Shown: positions 5,478-5,691 of the stretch, piece after piece | Layout of the letters: every line of letters starts with the position of its first letter | Numbering within the stretch: position 1 is the first letter of the stretch | NCBI GenBank assembly: GCA_013041585.1 | Contig: JABEVM010000236.1 | Span: 1-5,691 of the forward strand | Source of the DNA: Chlamydiota bacterium | Lineage (GTDB): Bacteria; Chlamydiota; Chlamydiia; Chlamydiales; Rhabdochlamydiaceae | DNA length: 5,691 nucleotides | Reading direction: 5' to 3' | The notes under the pieces: model-generated | Seen by the model: the letters and a program-made list of their open reading frames with translations, nothing else | Databases searched by the model: none | What the model was told of the DNA's origin: nothing | Translations under genes and position numbers: made by a program

Positions 5478-5691
5478 AATAGCCTCCACCTAGTGCGCGG
5501 ATTAAGAGGATGGCTTCCAGTTGTTTTCCATATTCAAAAGCTACTAGTTCGATCTCTTGTTTCAAAACAGCGTTTTCAGCAAGTTTTACATCCATGAGAT
5601 TATCAAGGGCATTTTCTCTACGTCTTTGTGTTAAATCAGCTTGTTTACGAGTAATCTGCAGCAGACTTTTTGCATTTACGATCTCCTTCTC
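5470..5691 (-). CDS. TolC/OprM-like outer-membrane efflux factor, C-terminal fragment
   Basis: Only the last 73 codons are present; the gene continues beyond the window edge at 5691, and the stop TAG is at 5470-5472. The fragment is charged and helical with heptad-like spacing. It begins EKEIVNAKSLLQITRKQADL and ends with EYGKQLEAILLIRALGGGYYD, resembling the C-terminal helix and terminal ALGGGW-type tail of the RND/MFS outer-membrane factor family (OprM/NodT/TolC-like). In this family trimers form an outer-membrane barrel and a long periplasmic alpha-barrel through which the pump expels its substrate. The stop overlaps the adaptor start by eight bases, so the gene is the upstream member of the efflux operon. 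The exact subfamily cannot be told from the tail alone, and the operon promoter must lie outside the window. Confidence 0.85.
   Translation of the reverse strand, partial: EKEIVNAKSLLQITRKQADLTQRRRENALDNLMDVKLAENAVLKQEIELVAFEYGKQLEAILLIRALGGGYYD
5483..5487 (-). promoter_or_regulatory. Ribosome binding site for the adaptor gene, inside the upstream gene
   Basis: GGAGG on the minus strand is five bases before the ATG at 5477 and lies within the Gly-Gly-Gly codons that end the outer-membrane-factor gene. The protein's conserved glycine run and the ribosome site share the same bases. It rules against the GTG at 5489 as the start. Confidence 0.8.

Noticed and set aside
5478..5489. GTG start giving a 394-residue adaptor
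   Set aside because: The GTG lies at the edge of the GGAGG that serves the ATG at 5477.
1..5691. CRISPR array, insertion sequence, tRNA or attachment site
   Set aside because: I saw no regularly spaced repeats, transposase-like protein, tRNA cloverleaf or flanking direct repeats anywhere in the window.

Overview
The window looks like a piece of a low-GC Gram-negative chromosome. The best guess is an amoeba-associated environmental chlamydia (Parachlamydia-like). The aldolase has the class I DhnA/FbaB form known from Chlamydiae and enterobacteria, base composition is AT-rich, and one small protein looks like a degenerate leucine-rich-repeat protein, a class common in amoeba symbionts. A Legionella/Coxiella-like gammaproteobacterium remains a real alternative, because the EmrA and EmrB sequences fit either group. 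The assignment is inferred from recalled family features, not from a search.

Layout: positions 1-350 are non-coding leader with no gene that I can support. A complete class I fructose-bisphosphate aldolase (351-1409, + strand) follows and ends in a strong 14-bp hairpin. Everything after that lies on the minus strand. The intergenic stretch 1410-1594 separates the aldolase from a convergent minus-strand gene and carries a second, long hairpin oriented to terminate that gene. Two small orphan genes come next: a 144-residue protein with LRR-like repeats (1595-2029) and a 149-residue hypothetical (2169-2618) with its own terminator hairpin.

The right half (2792-5691) is a multidrug efflux operon transcribed leftwards. 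It holds the last 73 codons of a TolC/OprM-like outer-membrane factor, then an EmrA-type HlyD-family adaptor, then an EmrB-type 14-helix MFS transporter. The genes overlap by 8 and 14 bases, which implies tight translational coupling. Together they would form a three-part pump spanning both membranes, with the outer-membrane channel encoded in the same operon.

I found no mobile element, CRISPR array, tRNA or rRNA. The least explained parts are the two small minus-strand genes and the long aldolase leader. I did not find a clear new multi-gene system.
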